NCBI GenBank assembly: GCA_018061225.1
Contig: JAGOUK010000083.1
Span: forward strand, 1-6,358
Reading direction: 5' to 3'
DNA: 6,358 nt
DNA from: Candidatus Omnitrophota bacterium
Lineage (GTDB): Bacteria > Omnitrophota > Gorgyraeia > 2-02-FULL-51-18 > JAGOUK01
The notes beneath the pieces are model-generated. The model searched no databases. It was not told the DNA's origin and saw only the letters and a program-made list of their open reading frames with translations. This document shows positions 5,464-6,358 of this stretch, in pieces (positions within the stretch are counted from its first letter, which is position 1; every line of letters starts with the position of its first letter). The position numbers and the translations under genes were made by a program.

Positions 5464-6358
5464 ATGAAGCAAGTAAAAATCAAATCAATATTCGCACGTG
5501 AGATCCTTGATTCTCGCGGAAATCCCACCATTGAAGCCGATTGTTTGTTGGCGGACGGTTCTTTTGGCCGCGCGGCCGTTCCGAGCGGCGCTTCCACCGG
5601 CGAGTTTGAAGCGGTCGAATTGCGCGACGGGGACAAAAAGCGTTATCTGGGCAAAGGCGTCTGCAAGGCGGTTCGCAACACCAACACCGAAATTGCCAAG
5701 GCGCTCAAGGGAAAGAACGCGTTTGACCAAAAGGCGGTCGACGAGCTCATGATCAAGCTCGACGGCACCGCGAATAAGAGCCGGCTCGGCGCGAACGCGA
5801 CGCTCGCGGCGTCGATGGCGGTTTGCCGCGCGGCGGCCGTCTCCCGGGGCGTCTCGCTGTTCCGCCACATCGGCAGCCTGCACGGCAACAAGAAGTTCAC
5901 GCTGCCGGTTCCGATGGCCAACATCATTAACGGCGGTAAGCACGCGGACAACAAGATCGATTTTCAGGAATTCATGATCGCGCCCGTCGGAGCGCCTTCC
6001 TTTTCGGAAGGCCTGCGGTGGATCACCGAAATCTTTCACGGCCTCAAGACCATACTCAAGAAAAAGGGGCACGTAACGGCCGTCGGTGATGAAGGCGGCT
6101 TCGCGCCCAATCTCGGCAACGAAGAATCGCTCGACGTGATCATGGAAGCCATTGCGGCCTCGGGTTACAAGGCCGGCAAGCAGATCAAGATCGCGCTCGA
6201 CTGCGCGTCATCGGAACTGTTCGATGAGGGCGGCCGCAAGGGATACAAGTTTTGGAAGTCCAATCCGGGGCGTATTTTTTCGGCGGATGAGATGATCGGC
6301 ATTTACGCGGCCTGGGTGAAGAAGTACCCGATCTACTCGATCGAGGACGGCCTGGACC
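5464..6358 (+). CDS. eno: Enolase (phosphopyruvate hydratase), 3' end cut by the window
   Basis: The first 298 codons are present of about 430 usual for the family; the frame is open to the window edge. Enolase interconverts 2-phosphoglycerate and phosphoenolpyruvate in glycolysis and gluconeogenesis and is a cytosolic dimer or octamer. Conserved features appear in order: [12 protein letters not shown] (11-22), the flexible loop SGASTG, H160-ADN, E169 in the QEF motif, the proton-shuttle glutamate E210 in GDEGG, and two magnesium ligands, D246 in the DCASSE motif and E294 in IEDGLD. The third magnesium ligand and the catalytic lysine lie beyond the window. No frameshift or missing residue is seen. 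The gene follows purN by 48 nt on the same strand and has a spaced-out ribosome site. Confidence 0.98.
   Translation, partial: MKQVKIKSIFAREILDSRGNPTIEADCLLADGSFGRAAVPSGASTGEFEAVELRDGDKKRYLGKGVCKAVRNTNTEIAKALKGKNAFDQKAVDELMIKLDGTANKSRLGANATLAASMAVCRAAAVSRGVSLFRHIGSLHGNKKFTLPVPMANIINGGKHADNKIDFQEFMIAPVGAPSFSEGLRWITEIFHGLKTILKKKGHVTAVGDEGGFAPNLGNEESLDVIMEAIAASGYKAGKQIKIALDCASSELFDEGGRKGYKFWKSNPGRIFSADEMIGIYAAWVKKYPIYSIEDGLD

Noticed and set aside
5458..5467. A Kozak-like GCCACCATGA context at the eno start
   Set aside because: All surrounding genes, Shine-Dalgarno sites and the promoter are bacterial; the match is coincidental.

Overview
The window is a single-strand (+), densely packed stretch of chromosomal DNA from a Gram-negative bacterium with moderately high GC. 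It holds an envelope operon, a tRNA, a block of repeats and three housekeeping genes. I cannot name the organism. Two features point to an organism with an inner and outer membrane: a TonB/TolA-type membrane anchor and a periplasmic TPR protein, the latter behind the likely tail of an ExbD/TolR-type protein. An uncultivated phylum such as Omnitrophota or a relative is only a guess.

Region 1 (1-4018) is the end of an envelope operon. It starts with a 20-codon tail that looks like the C-terminus of an ExbD/TolR proton-channel subunit. Next comes a 781-residue exported TPR-repeat protein (GTG start at 72). Its stop overlaps, as ATGA, the start of a 534-residue protein that joins a TonB/TolA-like N-terminal anchor (SxxxH motif) to a periplasmic von Willebrand A domain with an intact metal site. 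I infer an energised envelope machine in which a vWA domain replaces the usual TonB/TolA C-terminal domain. This is the most interesting part of the window.

Region 2 (4019-4439) is intergenic apart from one tRNA. It has a GC-rich hairpin, a good sigma70-type promoter (TTTACA, 17-nt spacer, TAGAAT) and tRNA-Thr(CGU) without an encoded CCA. One base after the tRNA is a 107-bp imperfect palindrome, followed by two 40-41-bp direct repeats that each carry two small palindromes. The repeats share a TAGGARTACT...ACGCG core with the tip of the large palindrome, so they look like one family of mobile or repetitive hairpin elements. They now form the leader of the thioredoxin gene.

Region 3 (4440-6358) holds thioredoxin (trxA), glycinamide ribonucleotide formyltransferase (purN, overlapping trxA by 26 nt, with a basic N-terminal extension) and the first 298 codons of enolase (eno), cut by the window end. 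They serve redox balance, purine synthesis and glycolysis and share no pathway. Close spacing suggests co-transcription, possibly by read-through from the tRNA promoter.
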